From the NCBI GenBank assembly GCA_900547135.1, contig URFJ01000037.1:1-14518 (forward strand): a stretch of 14,518 bases of DNA, written 5' to 3'. The notes below the pieces were generated by a model. It ran no database searches. It was not told the origin of the DNA and saw only the letters and a program-made list of their open reading frames with translations. Position 1 is the first letter of the stretch; every line of letters starts with the position of its first letter. Of the stretch, positions 14,245 through 14,518 are shown in pieces. A program made the position numbers and the translations under genes. Source of the stretch: an uncultured Eubacteriales bacterium. Its GTDB lineage: Bacteria; Bacillota; Clostridia; Christensenellales; CAG-138.

Positions 14245-14518
14245 CCTAGTGACAGGTGGTTGCGGGTTTTGTGGCGGAGCCTTTGTCCGTTATGTCGTGA
14301 ATCATGCGCCAGACGTTCATGTGACAGTGCTTGACAAACTCACGTATGCCGCCGACATGCGCAACATCGAGGGCTTGCCTGCCGGGCGGGTCCATCTGGT
14401 GGTGGGCGACATCTGCGATCGCGGACTTTTGGAGCGCGTGGTGCCGGGGCACGATGCCATCGTGCACTTTGCCGCCGAGTCGCATAACGATAACGCGATC
14501 GCCGATGCCGCACCGTTT
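14222..14518 (+). CDS. rmlB: dTDP-glucose 4,6-dehydratase, N-terminal part, runs off the right edge
   Basis: RmlB converts dTDP-glucose to dTDP-4-keto-6-deoxyglucose in rhamnose and surface-sugar synthesis. The 99 visible codons open with YKNILVTGGCGFCGGAF, a Rossmann GxxGxxG motif (here with Cys in place of the usual Ile), then VTVLDKLTYA, LVVGDIC, and the family signature HFAAESHNDNAIAD. The ESHNDN wording and the high-GC third positions resemble, from memory, actinobacterial (Bifidobacterium- or Coriobacteriia-type) RmlB. The in-frame ATG at 14222 may belong to the pgi side of the junction; clear homology begins around 14231. The neighbouring genes have no surface-sugar context, so the fragment looks foreign. 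Confidence 0.85.
   Translation, partial: MQAQYKNILVTGGCGFCGGAFVRYVVNHAPDVHVTVLDKLTYAADMRNIEGLPAGRVHLVVGDICDRGLLERVVPGHDAIVHFAAESHNDNAIADAAPF

Noticed and set aside
14246..14485. 79-codon minus-strand frame at the right edge
   Set aside because: It is opposite the clear RmlB reading frame and has no recognisable motif.
1..14518. CRISPR arrays, tRNA or rRNA genes, insertion sequences, toxin-antitoxin or phage genes
   Set aside because: I looked for regular repeats, cloverleaf-like segments, transposase motifs and terminal inverted repeats and found none.

Overview
The window is about 14.2 kb of coherent low-to-moderate-GC chromosome from an endospore-forming member of the Firmicutes, most likely class Clostridia. 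The last ~290 bases look as if they come from a different genome. The spore-former assignment rests on a complete spoIVA with its diagnostic residues. It is supported by a clostridial-type glutamate dehydrogenase resembling the Clostridium symbiosum enzyme from memory, strong GGAGG-type ribosome binding sites, and an Feo locus of FeoA-FeoB fusion plus small FeoB-associated protein. No species can be named from the sequence alone.

Layout, left to right. Bases 1-6 (minus) are the start of an unknown gene; its leader can fold so that its ribosome binding site is buried. Glutamate dehydrogenase (178-1524, minus) follows, with a clear sigma-A promoter, an upstream inverted repeat and a two-way terminator. 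A 52-aa basic, membrane-anchored small protein lies at 1782-1940 (plus). Transketolase (2189-4165, minus) faces away from a tight glycolytic operon pgk-tpiA-gpmI (4659-8186, plus), across a 493-bp AT-rich divergent intergenic region. A strong hairpin ends the operon. A lipoprotein with FxLYD-like repeats (8288-9052, plus, TTG start) then overlaps spoIVA (9049-10527, minus) tail to tail by 4 bp. spoIVA is divergent from an FeoA-FeoB fusion (10715-13267, plus), followed by a 46-aa Cys-rich FeoB-associated membrane protein (13295-13435). Finally the C-terminal half of glucose-6-phosphate isomerase (minus) is cut off near 14230 and abuts the N-terminal part of an actinobacterial-looking dTDP-glucose 4,6-dehydratase (plus).

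Functionally the region is mostly central carbon metabolism (lower glycolysis, non-oxidative pentose phosphate pathway, glucose-6-phosphate isomerisation) and nitrogen assimilation (GDH), with a ferrous iron import module and a spore-coat morphogenesis gene. Most of it is ordinary housekeeping DNA. The points most worth a second look are the pgi/rmlB junction (a likely chimeric contig end), the ribosome-binding-site-masking leader at the left edge, and the unusual cysteine-bearing linker and G-domain insertion in the FeoA-FeoB fusion. I do not see a convincing new multi-gene system.
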